A stretch of 64,000 nucleotides of DNA from Fodinibacter sp963730365 (GTDB lineage: Bacteria > Actinomycetota > Actinomycetes > Actinomycetales > Dermatophilaceae): the NCBI GenBank assembly GCA_963730365.1, contig CAVSRM010000005.1, positions 434,001 to 498,000 of the forward strand. Reading direction: 5' to 3'. The translations under genes were made by a program, and so were the position numbers. Within the stretch, counting starts at the first letter, position 1. Each line of letters begins with the position of its first letter. Below, piece after piece: positions 27,311-36,648 of this stretch. The notes beneath the pieces were generated by a model. That model was not told the origin of the DNA, did not search any database, and was given only the letters and a program-made list of their open reading frames with translations.

Positions 27311-28639
27311 ATGACCGAGTGGCTCCTCCTCCTCGTCGGCGTCGTCCTCACGGTCGGCACCGCCCTGTTCGTCGCTGCCGAGTTCTCACTCGTCGCGCTC
27401 GACCGCCCCGCTGTACAGCGCGCGGTCGACGCGGGTGAGCCGGGCGCCCGTTCCGTCCTGCAGTCGCACCGCAGCCTGAGTACCCAGCTGTCCGCGTGCC
27501 AGGTGGGGATCACCCTGACGACCCTCGTGCTGGGCTTCATCGCGAGTCCGTCCATAGGTGCCCTCCTCGTCGGCCCACTGACCTCGCTCGGTCTCGGGAC
27601 GGGGGCGGCGGAGTCTGCGTCGACCGTCCTGGCCATGCTCATCGCGACCGTCTTCTCGATGATCCTCGGCGAGATGGTTCCCAAGACCCTGGCGATCTCC
27701 CTGCCGATGGAGACCGCGAAGGTGGCTGCCGCCCCGGTCCGTTGGTTCGCGCTCGCGATGAAGCCGATGATCGCCGTGCTCAACGGCGTCGCCAACCGGA
27801 CCCTGCGGGCCATCGGGGTGGAGCCCCAGGAGGAGCTCTCCACGGCCCGCAGCCCGGCCGAGCTCGCGTCCCTGGTGCGCACCTCGGCGGAGGCGGGGAC
27901 GCTGAACGTGGGAACGGCCCGTCTGGTCACGGCCTCTCTCGGGTTCCCCGACCAGACCGCCGCAGACGTCATGACCCCGAGGTCGAGGGCGACCGCCATC
28001 GAGCGCACCGCCAACGCCGCGGACCTGGTCGCACTGGCCCGGAGAACCGGCCACTCCCGCTTCCCGGTCCTGGGCGCCGACTGGGACGACATCGACGGCA
28101 TCGTCCACGTCAAGAAGGCGATCGCCGTGCCCTTCGAGCGCCGGACCGACGTGCCCGTCTCGGCGCTCATGGTAGATGCCGTGCTGGTGCCGGAAACCCT
28201 CCGGCTGGATCCGCTCCTCCTTCAGCTGCGGCAGGGGGGGATGCAGCTGGCCGTGGTCGTCGACGAGTACGGCGGCACCTCCGGGGTCGTCACCCTCGAG
28301 GACCTCGTCGAGGAGATCGTCGGTGAGGTGAGCGACGAGCACGATCGGTCCCAGACCACGTTCCGGCGCGTCGAGGACGGGGTCTGGATCGTGCCGGGCC
28401 TGTGGCGTCCGGACGAGGTCCGGAGCCAGGTGGGGGCCACGATCCCCGACGGCCCGGCCTACGAGACGGTCGGCGGGTGGGTGATGGCGACCCTCGGCCG
28501 GGTGCCGGAGGTCGACGACCGTGTCTCGGTCGAGGGCTGGACCGCCCGGGTCGTCGACATGGACGGCCTGCGCGTCGACCGGGTCCGGCTGGAACGCACG
28601 CACGGACCCGCCGAGGGGCCGGAGGTGGACGGCTCATGA
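27311..28639 (+). CDS. CNNM/HlyC-CorC family membrane protein (full length)
   Basis: 442 residues: DUF21 membrane domain with four segments (about 1-195), a CBS pair (about 210-345, including DEYGGTSGVVTLEDLVEEIVGE) and a C-terminal CorC_HlyC domain (about 355-435). CNNM-type proteins are linked to magnesium and cobalt efflux or homeostasis; the old label hemolysin is misleading. ATG 27311 lies behind a -10 box; ATG 27299 in frame would overlap it. Overlaps the next, related gene by 4 bases. Confidence 0.92.
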   Translation: MTEWLLLLVGVVLTVGTALFVAAEFSLVALDRPAVQRAVDAGEPGARSVLQSHRSLSTQLSACQVGITLTTLVLGFIASPSIGALLVGPLTSLGLGTGAAESASTVLAMLIATVFSMILGEMVPKTLAISLPMETAKVAAAPVRWFALAMKPMIAVLNGVANRTLRAIGVEPQEELSTARSPAELASLVRTSAEAGTLNVGTARLVTASLGFPDQTAADVMTPRSRATAIERTANAADLVALARRTGHSRFPVLGADWDDIDGIVHVKKAIAVPFERRTDVPVSALMVDAVLVPETLRLDPLLLQLRQGGMQLAVVVDEYGGTSGVVTLEDLVEEIVGEVSDEHDRSQTTFRRVEDGVWIVPGLWRPDEVRSQVGATIPDGPAYETVGGWVMATLGRVPEVDDRVSVEGWTARVVDMDGLRVDRVRLERTHGPAEGPEVDGS

Positions 28640-29664
28640 CGACCGTCCTGGTGACCGTCCTGCTCCTCGCGGCCAACGCCTTCTTCGTCGGGGCGGAGTT
28701 CGCGGCGATGTCCGCGCGGCGCAGCCAGCTCGAACCGCTCGCCGAGGCGGGGAGCAAGCGGGCGTCGGTGGCCCTCGGCGCGCTGCAGCGCACGGGGATC
28801 CTGCTCGCCACCGCTCAGCTCGGCATCACCGTCTGCTCTGTGCTGCTGGGGGCGGTGTCCGAGGCCGCGTTGCACCACGCGCTCGAACCCGTGGTGGCCC
28901 GCTTGGGCGTGTCCCCCGTCGTTGCGGACGTGGTGGCCCTGGCCCTGGCGCTCGCCATCGTCGTCTTCCTCCACGTGGTCTACGGGGAGATGATCCCCAA
29001 GAACCTTTCCATCGCCCGGCCCGAACGCGCTGCCGTCGCGCTCGTGCCGCCGCTCGTCGCCGTCTCGCGAGTCGTCGCCCCCGTCATCCACGCCATGGAC
29101 TGGCTCTCCAAGGCGCTCATCAGGCTCTTTGGCGTGGAGCCGAAGGACGAGGTGGCGTCGGCGTTCACCGCCGAGGAGGTGGCGCACATCCTCGACGAGT
29201 CGCGCGACGAGGGCCTCGTCGGTGACGAGCACTACGAACGCCTCGGCGCGGCCCTGGAGTTCAGCGACAAGGACGCCGCCGACGTCGGCGTCCCGCTCTC
29301 CGCGCTCGTCACCGTCACCTCGGACGCGACACCGGCGGACATCGAGCGGCTCGTCGCCAAGCACGGCTTCTCGCGGTTCCCCGTCGTCGACGGAGGGGGC
29401 GACCTCGGCGGCTACCTACACCTCAAGGACGTGCTCTACGCCGACGAGGCCGAGCGGCACGAGCCGGTCCCCGGCAAGCGGGTGCGCCGGATGGCCAACG
29501 TCCGTCGTGGCGACGAGGTCGAGTCGGTGCTGAAGACCATGCAGGACACCGGGTCGCACCTGGCGCGCGTGGTGGGCACGGACGGTGCGGTCGTCGGCGT
29601 CGTGTTCCTCGAGGACGTCCTCGAGGAGCTCGTCGGCGAGGTCTCGGACGCCTCACAGCGATGA
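28636..29664 (+). CDS. CNNM/HlyC family membrane protein (short paralogue)
   Basis: 342 residues: DUF21 membrane domain followed by a CBS pair that ends at GVVFLEDVLEELVGEVSD. Unlike its upstream partner it lacks the C-terminal CorC_HlyC domain and stops a few residues after the second CBS motif. Tandem pairs of a long and a short member are common in actinobacteria and probably form heteromeric complexes. ATG 28636 overlaps the first gene by 4 bases. Confidence 0.92.
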   Translation: MTTVLVTVLLLAANAFFVGAEFAAMSARRSQLEPLAEAGSKRASVALGALQRTGILLATAQLGITVCSVLLGAVSEAALHHALEPVVARLGVSPVVADVVALALALAIVVFLHVVYGEMIPKNLSIARPERAAVALVPPLVAVSRVVAPVIHAMDWLSKALIRLFGVEPKDEVASAFTAEEVAHILDESRDEGLVGDEHYERLGAALEFSDKDAADVGVPLSALVTVTSDATPADIERLVAKHGFSRFPVVDGGGDLGGYLHLKDVLYADEAERHEPVPGKRVRRMANVRRGDEVESVLKTMQDTGSHLARVVGTDGAVVGVVFLEDVLEELVGEVSDASQR

Positions 29665-29740
29665 GGCCCGCGCCGACCCAGACGTCGGCCACGACCGAGA
29701 GCTGCGCGGTGCAGGTGGTGTAACTGCGCAGCCCGGGTCG

Positions 29741-30379
29741 TCACCGGGGCTCGGCGGCCCAGGTCTGCCGCAGGTCGCGGCGCATCTCGTTCCGCGCCCG
29801 CGTCTGCGCGACGATGCCGACGACGGCGAGCACCAGCACCGCCACGCTCCACCACGGGCTGACCTCGATGGCACCGGTGACGGCGCCCCCGGTGAACTCC
29901 TCGGAGTCGAGCGCTCCCACGATGAGCATCACCCCGGCGACCACGCTGACGGCACCCGCGATCGAGCTGACCACGGCGAGCACGATCATCGGCAGGTCAC
30001 CGAAGGCCGACACCAGGCCGAGGACGAGACCGAACGCCAGCCCCACGAGCACGGCGAGCCAGTTCCAGTCGATCCCGAGGGCGATGACGATGCTGGAACC
30101 GATCGCGAACCCGATGGACGCCATGGCCAGGACGACGGCCACGGCGTAGGAGAAGTAGGCGAGCGCTGCGAAGACCAGAGCGAAGAGGAAGCCGGTGACC
30201 CAGCCGAGCACGCTGCCGAGGAATCGCTCGTCGGCAAGGCCCGCGAACAGCCCGGCCCCCAGGGCGAACCCCGTGAACCCGCCCCACAGGAGCAGGACGA
30301 AGCGCAGGACGAACTGACCGGCGAAGAGGAGGAGCCCCCCGGCGAGGAGGGCGAAGAGGCCCGAGACGATGTCTGCCAT
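29741..30379 (-). CDS. DUF4203 (TMEM198-like) membrane protein
   Basis: 212 residues, almost entirely membrane segments (seven or eight), with the glycine-rich pairs GGFTGFALGAG and GWVTGFLFAL characteristic of DUF4203. The C terminus (RNEMRRDLRQTWAAEPR) is charged. Function unknown. ATG 30379 lies 7 bases from a -10 box; an in-frame ATG farther upstream would sit inside the promoter. Confidence 0.8.
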   Translation of the reverse strand: MADIVSGLFALLAGGLLLFAGQFVLRFVLLLWGGFTGFALGAGLFAGLADERFLGSVLGWVTGFLFALVFAALAYFSYAVAVVLAMASIGFAIGSSIVIALGIDWNWLAVLVGLAFGLVLGLVSAFGDLPMIVLAVVSSIAGAVSVVAGVMLIVGALDSEEFTGGAVTGAIEVSPWWSVAVLVLAVVGIVAQTRARNEMRRDLRQTWAAEPR

Positions 30380-30386
30380 GGGAGCA

Positions 30387-30392
30387 AATCTA
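30387..30392 (-). promoter_or_regulatory. -10 box of the DUF4203 gene
   Basis: TAGATT on the minus strand, 7 bases before ATG 30379; leaderless type. Confidence 0.5.
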
Positions 30393-30508
30393 GGCCGCGG
30401 GTTCGCGGCTGCCACGGTCGGTGTCGACGTCCGACCGGCGACTGCTCGGCCCGACCGGACGAGAGCCGCCCGCCGCCTGCGTGGGCGCAGGTCAGCGGGC
30501 GTCTGGGG

Positions 30509-30583
30509 TGGTGCCCCCGGTAGGATTCGAACCTACGCTCCCGCCTCCGGAGGGCGGTGCTCTATCCCCTGAGCTACGGGGGC
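30509..30583 (-). tRNA. tRNA-Arg (anticodon CCG)
   Basis: A complete cloverleaf on the minus strand: acceptor GCCCCCG pairs with CGGGGGC, D stem GCTC/GAGC, anticodon stem CCGCC/GGCGG with loop CTCCGGA (anticodon CCG, reads CGG), variable loop GAGC, T stem GTAGG/CCTAC with loop TTCGAAT, discriminator A, and CCA encoded in the DNA (30509-30511). 72 nucleotides plus CCA. Confidence 0.97.
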
Positions 30584-30643
30584 CGGGCGTGGCCTGCGCC
30601 GGGAACGTCGTGCGTTTCCCGGCGCCCCGCGAGATTAGCAGCC

Positions 30644-30649
30644 TAGGCT
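30644..30649 (+). promoter_or_regulatory. -10 box of the response regulator gene
   Basis: TAGGCT, 7 bases before ATG 30657; leaderless type. Confidence 0.5.
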
Positions 30650-30656
30650 TGGTCCC

Positions 30657-31082
30657 ATGCAATCCGGGAGGGCGCAGGGTCCCGTGCCGCTCGTCCTCGT
30701 GTGCGACGACACCGAGGCGATCCGCCGGCTGGTGAGGATCAACCTCGAGCTCGCCGGATACTCCGTCGAGGAGGCCACGGACGGCCACGAGGCGATGGCG
30801 CGACTCATCGACCCGGTGCTGGACACTCCCGCCGTGATCGTCCTCGACTCCCAGATGGCGCCCTACGACGGTTGGTGGACCATTGCGGCGATCCGGTCCC
30901 ACCCGCGCCTCGACTCGGTTCCCGTGCTGCTGCTCACCGCAGCCGTGATGTCCCACACCGCACCCGAGGCATCCGACGCGGGCTTCGACGCCTTCCTGTC
31001 CAAGCCGTTCGACCCCGACGATCTCGTCGACTCCGTCTCACGCCTCGCGGGCGGGGGCAGAGCGTCCCGGACGGGCCAATAG
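30657..31082 (+). CDS. Single-domain response regulator
   Basis: 141 residues consisting of a receiver domain only. The acidic pair D17-D18 (VCDDTE), the phospho-acceptor D64 (VLDSQM), T94 (LLLTAA) and K116 (SKPFD) are all present. No DNA-binding or enzymatic output domain follows, so it must act through a partner. No histidine kinase gene is adjacent. The stop codon overlaps the -10 box of argS. Confidence 0.9.
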   Translation: MQSGRAQGPVPLVLVCDDTEAIRRLVRINLELAGYSVEEATDGHEAMARLIDPVLDTPAVIVLDSQMAPYDGWWTIAAIRSHPRLDSVPVLLLTAAVMSHTAPEASDAGFDAFLSKPFDPDDLVDSVSRLAGGGRASRTGQ

Positions 31083-31085
31083 ACT
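31080..31085 (+). promoter_or_regulatory. -10 box of argS
   Basis: TAGACT, 7 bases before GTG 31093, overlapping the stop of the response regulator gene. Confidence 0.45.
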
Positions 31086-31092
31086 CGCGCGG

Positions 31093-32739
31093 GTGACCCC
31101 TGAACAGCTCGCGGCCGCGATCCGTGCCGCCCTCCAGGCCGCCGCCGACGCCGGAGACCTCGCGGTTGACGTGCCCACGGAGGTCCGGGTCGAGCGTCCG
31201 CGCAACCGCGACCACGGGGACTGGTCGACCAACATCGCGCTGAGGCTGGCCAAGGAGGCCGGGATCCCACCGCGCGACGTGGCTGCCGTCCTGGCCGAGC
31301 GGGTGCGGGCGATCGAGGGCGTGCAGCGCGTCGACGTTGCCGGCCCGGGGTTCCTCAACATCACCCTCGAGGCGGCGAGTGCCGCCGGGCTCGCGCGAGC
31401 GATCGTGGAGGCGGGAGCGACCTACGGCCACGGAACCTCCGAGGCCGGCAGGGTCGTCAACCTCGAGTTCATCTCGGCCAACCCCACGGGCCCGCTGCAC
31501 ATCGGGCACACCCGCTGGGCGGCCCTGGGCGATGCGATGCGACGCCTCCTGGATGCCGCGGGCGCGCACGTCACCTCGGAGTACTACATCAACGACGCCG
31601 GCGCCCAGATGGACAAGTTCGGAGCCTCGGTGCTCGCCCGGGCGCAGGGGGAGGAGCCTCCCGAGGGCGGCTACCCCGGGGCCTACGTCGAGGACCTGGC
31701 GCAGCAGGTCCTCAGCGAGCGTCCGGACCTGACGAGCCTCGAGCACGACGAGGCCGTGGCCCTCGCGCGCGACCTGGGCTACCACGCCCAGCTCGAGGCG
31801 ATCCGTGGGACCCTGGAGCGCTTCGGCGTGCACTTCGACGTCTGGTTCTCCGAGCGCAGCCTGCACGACGGGGGCGCCGTGGAGGAGGCCGTCGCCCGGC
31901 TGCGCCAGCAGGGTCACGTCTACGACGATGGTGGTGCGGTGTGGTTGCGCACCACGGACTTCACCGACGACAAGGACCGCGTGCTGGTGCGGGCCGACGG
32001 CGTGCCCACGTACTTCGCCGCCGATGCCGCCTACTACCTGAGCAAGAAGGACCGGGGGTTCGACGAGAAGGTCTACCTCCTGGGCGCGGACCACCACGGG
32101 TACATCAACCGGCTCAAGGCCATCGCCGCGTGTGCCGGGGACGACCCCGAGCACAACATCGAGGTGAAGATCGGCCAGCTCGTCGCGATCGCCGGCGAGC
32201 GGATGGGCAAGCGGCGGGGCAACGCCATCTACATGGACGAGCTGATCGAGTGGATCGGCTCGGATGCCGTGCGCTACTCCCTCGCCCGGTACCCGGCCGA
32301 CAGCCCCCTCTCCCTGGACGGGGAGGAGCTGCGGAAGCAGACCAACGACAACCCGGTGTTCTACGTGCAGTACGCCCACGCGCGCACGGCCAACGTCGCA
32401 CGGCTCGCGGCCGAGGACGGGGTGCGGCGGGAGGACGGGTTCGACGCATCGCTGCTGTCGGACCCCACCGAGGCCACACTGCTGGCCGCGCTGGGAGACT
32501 TCCCCCGGGTACTCGCCCAGGCCGCGCACCTCATGGAGCCGCACCGGGTCGCCCGCTACCTCGAGGAGCTCGCCGGAGCGTTCCACAAGTGGTACGACAC
32601 CTGCCGGGTCCGTCCGCTCACGGCCGAGGAGGAGATCACCGACCTCCACCGCAGCCGGCTCTGGCTCAACGACGCGACCCGCCAGGTGCTCGCGAACGGA
32701 CTCGACCTGCTCGGCGTCAGTGCGCCCGAGCGGATGTGA
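31093..32739 (+). CDS. argS: Arginyl-tRNA synthetase
   Basis: Class I synthetase charging tRNA-Arg. HIGH is exact (136-139, in GPLHIGHT); the KMSKS equivalent is ERMGKRRGN near 369-377, as in many ArgS. The N-terminal Add1 domain (about 1-100) and the C-terminal DALR domain with HKWYDTCRV are present. 548 residues. The tRNA-Arg(CCG) gene lies only 0.5 kb upstream on the other strand. The start is GTG, 12 bases upstream of lysA's neighbourhood at the far end (11 bases between stop and lysA start). Confidence 0.97.
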   Translation: MTPEQLAAAIRAALQAAADAGDLAVDVPTEVRVERPRNRDHGDWSTNIALRLAKEAGIPPRDVAAVLAERVRAIEGVQRVDVAGPGFLNITLEAASAAGLARAIVEAGATYGHGTSEAGRVVNLEFISANPTGPLHIGHTRWAALGDAMRRLLDAAGAHVTSEYYINDAGAQMDKFGASVLARAQGEEPPEGGYPGAYVEDLAQQVLSERPDLTSLEHDEAVALARDLGYHAQLEAIRGTLERFGVHFDVWFSERSLHDGGAVEEAVARLRQQGHVYDDGGAVWLRTTDFTDDKDRVLVRADGVPTYFAADAAYYLSKKDRGFDEKVYLLGADHHGYINRLKAIAACAGDDPEHNIEVKIGQLVAIAGERMGKRRGNAIYMDELIEWIGSDAVRYSLARYPADSPLSLDGEELRKQTNDNPVFYVQYAHARTANVARLAAEDGVRREDGFDASLLSDPTEATLLAALGDFPRVLAQAAHLMEPHRVARYLEELAGAFHKWYDTCRVRPLTAEEEITDLHRSRLWLNDATRQVLANGLDLLGVSAPERM

Positions 32740-32750
32740 GGCACTGACCG

Positions 32751-34187
32751 ATGCGCGCACACGAGGCCGGAGTCCTGCACGCCGAGGGCTACGGCGGGCC
32801 GCCGCTCTACCTTCCCTACCCCGCCGATGTCATGGAGCTGTTGCCGCAGCTGTGGCCCAGGTCGGTGAGCCGCGACGACCGCGGTCGGCTGACCGTCGGG
32901 GGCGTCGACGTCGTGACCCTGGCTCAGGAGCACGGAACCGCGGCGTACGTGCTCGACGAGGATGACTTTCGTTGGCGGGCAGGGGAGTTCAGAGATGCTT
33001 TCCAAGAGGCGTTCGCCGCCGACGGTGGAGCCGACGTCTACTACGCCGGGAAGGCCTTCTTGTGCACGGCCGTCGCCCGCTGGGTGAAGGAGGAGCGCCT
33101 GCACCTCGACGTGTGCACCGGCGGCGAGCTCGCCGTCGCGCTGCGGGCCGGGCTCCCCGGCGAGCGCATCGGGTTCCACGGCAACAACAAGACGGTCGAG
33201 GAGCTGCGCTCGGCGCTCGCCCACGGAGTCGGGCGGATCGTCGTCGACTCCTTCCAGGAGATCGAGCGCGTGGCACGCGTGGCGCGGGAGCTCGGGATGC
33301 GGGCCGCGGTCATGGTGCGGGTGACCGTGGGCGTCGAGGCGCACACCCACGAGTTCATCGCGACCGGGCACGAGGACCAGAAGTTCGGCTTCAGCCTGGC
33401 CGGCGGCCAGGCCTCGGCAGCCGTCGCGCGGATCCTCGCCCTGTCGGAGGTCCTCGACCTGCGGGGCCTGCACAGCCACATCGGCAGCCAGATCTTCGAC
33501 ACCGACGGTTTCGAGGCGGCGGCCCGCCGCCTCATCGGCCTGCACGCGGCGATCGCCACCGAGCACGGCGTCCACCTCCCCGAGATGGACCTCGGTGGTG
33601 GCTACGGCATCGCCTACACCTCCGAGCACGACCCGCTCGAGCCGGCCGAGCTCGCGTCCCGCCTCGCCGGCATCATGCGCCACGAGATGGCGGCCGTGGG
33701 GGGTGGCGTCTCCGAGAACCCACCCCGCATCTCCGTCGAGCCCGGTCGTGCCATTGCCGGCCCCAGCACGTTCACCCTCTACGAGGTCGGCACGGTCAAG
33801 GAGGTCGAGCTCGGGGCCGGTCACCGGCGCAGCTACGTCTCCGTCGACGGGGGGATGAGCGACAACGCCCGGCCCGCCCTCTACGAGGCCGACTACTCGT
33901 GCACGCTGGCCAACCGCCACTCGACGGCGGAGCCACGACTCTCCCGGGTGGTCGGACGGCACTGCGAGAGCGGAGACATCGTCGTGCTCGACGAGTACCT
34001 CCCCGCGGACATCGAGCCCGGCGACCTCGTGGCCGTTCCGGGAACGGGCGCCTACTGCCGCAGCCTCTCCAGCCAGTACAACCACACCCCACGGCCCCCC
34101 GTCGTGGCTGTGCGCGGAGGCCGCTCACGGGTGGTCGTCAGGCGTGAGACGATCGATGACCTGCTCGCCCTCGACGTGGCGGACTGA
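32751..34187 (+). CDS. lysA: Diaminopimelate decarboxylase
   Basis: PLP enzyme making lysine from meso-diaminopimelate, the last step of the pathway. Lys101 in YYAGKAFL binds PLP; HIGSQI, GGGYGIAY, the EPGRAI segment and the active-site Cys in HCESGDIV are present. 478 residues: an N-terminal extension of about 35 residues with LPYPADVMELLPQLWP is usual in actinobacteria. GAGG precedes ATG 32751. The argS-lysA-hom-thrC-thrB-rho order is conserved in actinobacteria. Confidence 0.97.
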   Translation: MRAHEAGVLHAEGYGGPPLYLPYPADVMELLPQLWPRSVSRDDRGRLTVGGVDVVTLAQEHGTAAYVLDEDDFRWRAGEFRDAFQEAFAADGGADVYYAGKAFLCTAVARWVKEERLHLDVCTGGELAVALRAGLPGERIGFHGNNKTVEELRSALAHGVGRIVVDSFQEIERVARVARELGMRAAVMVRVTVGVEAHTHEFIATGHEDQKFGFSLAGGQASAAVARILALSEVLDLRGLHSHIGSQIFDTDGFEAAARRLIGLHAAIATEHGVHLPEMDLGGGYGIAYTSEHDPLEPAELASRLAGIMRHEMAAVGGGVSENPPRISVEPGRAIAGPSTFTLYEVGTVKEVELGAGHRRSYVSVDGGMSDNARPALYEADYSCTLANRHSTAEPRLSRVVGRHCESGDIVVLDEYLPADIEPGDLVAVPGTGAYCRSLSSQYNHTPRPPVVAVRGGRSRVVVRRETIDDLLALDVAD

Positions 34188-34224
34188 ACCCATGGGCCCA
34201 CAGACCGAGGAGACGGACCCGACC

Positions 34225-35541
34225 ATGTCGTACGAGACCGGCGCACCGCTGCGAGTCGCCCTGCTGGGGTGTGGAGTGGTGGGGTCCTCCGTGGCGAGGA
34301 TGCTCGTGGAGCACGCCGACGACCTCGCTGCCCGCGTCGGCTCCCGGCTCGAGCTCGTCGGCATCGCAGTCCGCCGGCCACAGCGCCCGCGCCCCGACGT
34401 GCCGGTCGACCCTGACCTCTTCACCGCCGACGCCGAGGAGCTCGTGACGCGGGCTGACATCGTCGTCGAGGTGGTCGGTGGCATCGACCCGGCCAGGGGT
34501 CTCATCCTCCGGGCGATGGCGCACGGCGCCTCGGTCGTGTCGGCCAACAAGGCACTCCTCGCCGACGACGGGCCGACGCTCTACGCCGCCGCCGACGAGC
34601 ACGGGGTCGACCTCTACTACGAGGCGGCCGTCGCTGGGGCCATCCCGATCCTACGCCCGATCCGGGAGTCCCTCGCCGGTGACGACGTGCGCAAGGTGCT
34701 GGGCATCGTCAACGGCACGACGAACTTCGTCCTCGACAAGATGGACAGCTCCGGTGCAGGGTTCGCGGAGACCGTCGAGGAGGCCCAGGCCCTCGGGTAC
34801 GCCGAGGCGGACCCGACCGCCGACGTCGAGGGTTTCGATGCCGCGGCCAAGGCGGCCATCCTCGCCAGCCTCGCCTTCCACACGAGGGTGGCCGCCTCGG
34901 ACGTGCACCGTGAGGGCATCACCGAGGTCACCGTCGGCGACATCCAGGCAGCGCGCGAGATGGACTGCGTCGTCAAGCTCCTCGCGATCTGCGAGCGGGT
35001 CGAGGGTGCAGACGGGGAGGACGCCGTGAGCGTCCGTGTGCACCCGGCGATGATCCCCCGCAGCCACCCCCTGGGGAGCGTCCGCGACGCCTTCAACGCG
35101 GTCTTCGTCGAGGCCAGGGCTGCCGGGGAGCTGATGTTCTACGGGCGCGGCGCCGGCGGGGACCCGACCGCCTCGGCGGTCCTTGGTGACATCGTTGCGG
35201 TCGCCCGGCACAAGGTCGCCGGCGGCCGCGGCACCGGCGAGTCGGCATACGCCGATCTTCCCATCGTGCACATGGGGCGGGCCGTGACCCGCTACCACAT
35301 CAGCCTCGACGTGGTGGACCGCCCCGGGGTGCTCGCGCAGGTCGCGACGGCGTTCGCGGGGCACGGCGTGTCGATTGAGACGGTGCGACAGAAGGTTGCC
35401 CCGGGCGGAGGAGACCGCGCGAGGCTGGTGATCGTCACGCACTCCGCCACGGATGCGGCGTTGTCAGCCACCGTCGAGGCGCTGGCGGCCCTGGAGGCCG
35501 TCGACGACGTGGCGGCCGTGATGCGGGTGGAGGGAGCGTGA
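34225..35541 (+). CDS. hom: Homoserine dehydrogenase
   Basis: Reduces aspartate semialdehyde to homoserine, the branch point to threonine and methionine. NAD(P) loop GCGVVGSSVAR (13-23), SANKALLADDG, GIVNGTTNFVL, and a C-terminal ACT domain (RPGVLAQVATAFAGHGVSI) that in relatives gives threonine feedback inhibition. 438 residues from ATG 34225; ATG 34192 in frame adds 11 residues and neither has an ideal ribosome binding site. Overlaps the thrC region by 4 bases at the alternative thrC start. Confidence 0.95.
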   Translation: MSYETGAPLRVALLGCGVVGSSVARMLVEHADDLAARVGSRLELVGIAVRRPQRPRPDVPVDPDLFTADAEELVTRADIVVEVVGGIDPARGLILRAMAHGASVVSANKALLADDGPTLYAAADEHGVDLYYEAAVAGAIPILRPIRESLAGDDVRKVLGIVNGTTNFVLDKMDSSGAGFAETVEEAQALGYAEADPTADVEGFDAAAKAAILASLAFHTRVAASDVHREGITEVTVGDIQAAREMDCVVKLLAICERVEGADGEDAVSVRVHPAMIPRSHPLGSVRDAFNAVFVEARAAGELMFYGRGAGGDPTASAVLGDIVAVARHKVAGGRGTGESAYADLPIVHMGRAVTRYHISLDVVDRPGVLAQVATAFAGHGVSIETVRQKVAPGGGDRARLVIVTHSATDAALSATVEALAALEAVDDVAAVMRVEGA

Positions 35542-35543
35542 CG

Positions 35544-36647
35544 ATGGCACACCTGTGGCGCGGGGTGATCCGCGAGTATGCCGCCCGGCTGCCGATGCTC
35601 GAGGGCGCACCCGTCGTGACCCTGCAGGAGGGCGGCACTCCGCTCATCCCGTGCGAGGGCCTCTCCGAGCTGACCGGGGCCAACGTCCTGGTGAAGTTCG
35701 AAGGACTCAACCCCACGGCCTCCTTCAAGGACCGCGGCATGACGGCGGCGATCTCGGTCGCGAGGCGGAACGGCGCGAAGGCCGTGATCTGCGCCAGCAC
35801 GGGCAACACCAGCGCGAGTGCAGCGGCCTACGCGACCAAGGCCGGCATGACCTGTGCGGTCCTCGTGCCCGACGGGAAGATCGCGATGGGCAAGCTCAGC
35901 CAGGCCGTGGCGCACGGGGCGACGCTCATCCAGGTCGAGGGCAACTTCGACGACTGCCTGACCGTGGCCCGCAAGCTCGCCGAGGCCTATCCCGTCGAGC
36001 TGGTCAACTCGGTCAACCCCGCTCGCATCGAGGGGCAGAAGACCGCGGCGTTCGAGGTCGTGGACGCACTCGGCGATGCCCCGGACATCCATGTCCTCCC
36101 GGTCGGCAACGCCGGCAACATCACCGCGTACTGGAGGGGATACGTCGAGTACGCCACCCCCACGGTCGGCCGTGGTGCCGAGGTCCTCGACCCGGTCGCG
36201 ACCCGTACCCCCCAGATGTGGGGCTACCAGGCGGCGGGTGCAGCGCCGATCGTTCTGGGCCACCCCATCGACGAGCCCGAGACGATCGCCACCGCCATTC
36301 GGATCGGCAACCCCGCCTCGTGGCGTCAGGCCGAGGCTGCCCGTGACGAGTCCGGAGGGCGTATCGACTCGGTCACCGACGAGGAGATCCTTGAAGCGCA
36401 CCGCATGCTGTCCTCGACCGAGGGGATCTTCGTCGAACCGGGCTCGGCCGCCAGCATCGCCGGGCTGCTCAAGGCCCACCGGGCGGGTGATGTCCCGGCC
36501 GACACCACCGTCGTCTGCACCGTCACGGGCCACGGTCTGAAGGACCCCCAGTGGGCCCTGCGGACCCCGGACGGCTCCGAGGTCCGCCCGGTGAGGGTGC
36601 CCGTCGACGCCGTGAGCATCGCCGACGCGCTCGGCCTCGAGGGGTGA
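35544..36647 (+). CDS. thrC: Threonine synthase
   Basis: PLP enzyme converting O-phosphohomoserine to threonine. Lys62 in NPTASFKDRGM binds PLP; the phosphate-binding glycine loop is PVGNAGNI. 367 residues: the short class typical of Gram-positives. ATG 35544 has GGAGGG 9 bases before; GTG 35538 overlapping the hom stop is the alternative. Followed directly by thrB. Confidence 0.96.
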   Translation: MAHLWRGVIREYAARLPMLEGAPVVTLQEGGTPLIPCEGLSELTGANVLVKFEGLNPTASFKDRGMTAAISVARRNGAKAVICASTGNTSASAAAYATKAGMTCAVLVPDGKIAMGKLSQAVAHGATLIQVEGNFDDCLTVARKLAEAYPVELVNSVNPARIEGQKTAAFEVVDALGDAPDIHVLPVGNAGNITAYWRGYVEYATPTVGRGAEVLDPVATRTPQMWGYQAAGAAPIVLGHPIDEPETIATAIRIGNPASWRQAEAARDESGGRIDSVTDEEILEAHRMLSSTEGIFVEPGSAASIAGLLKAHRAGDVPADTTVVCTVTGHGLKDPQWALRTPDGSEVRPVRVPVDAVSIADALGLEG

Positions 36648-36648
36648 G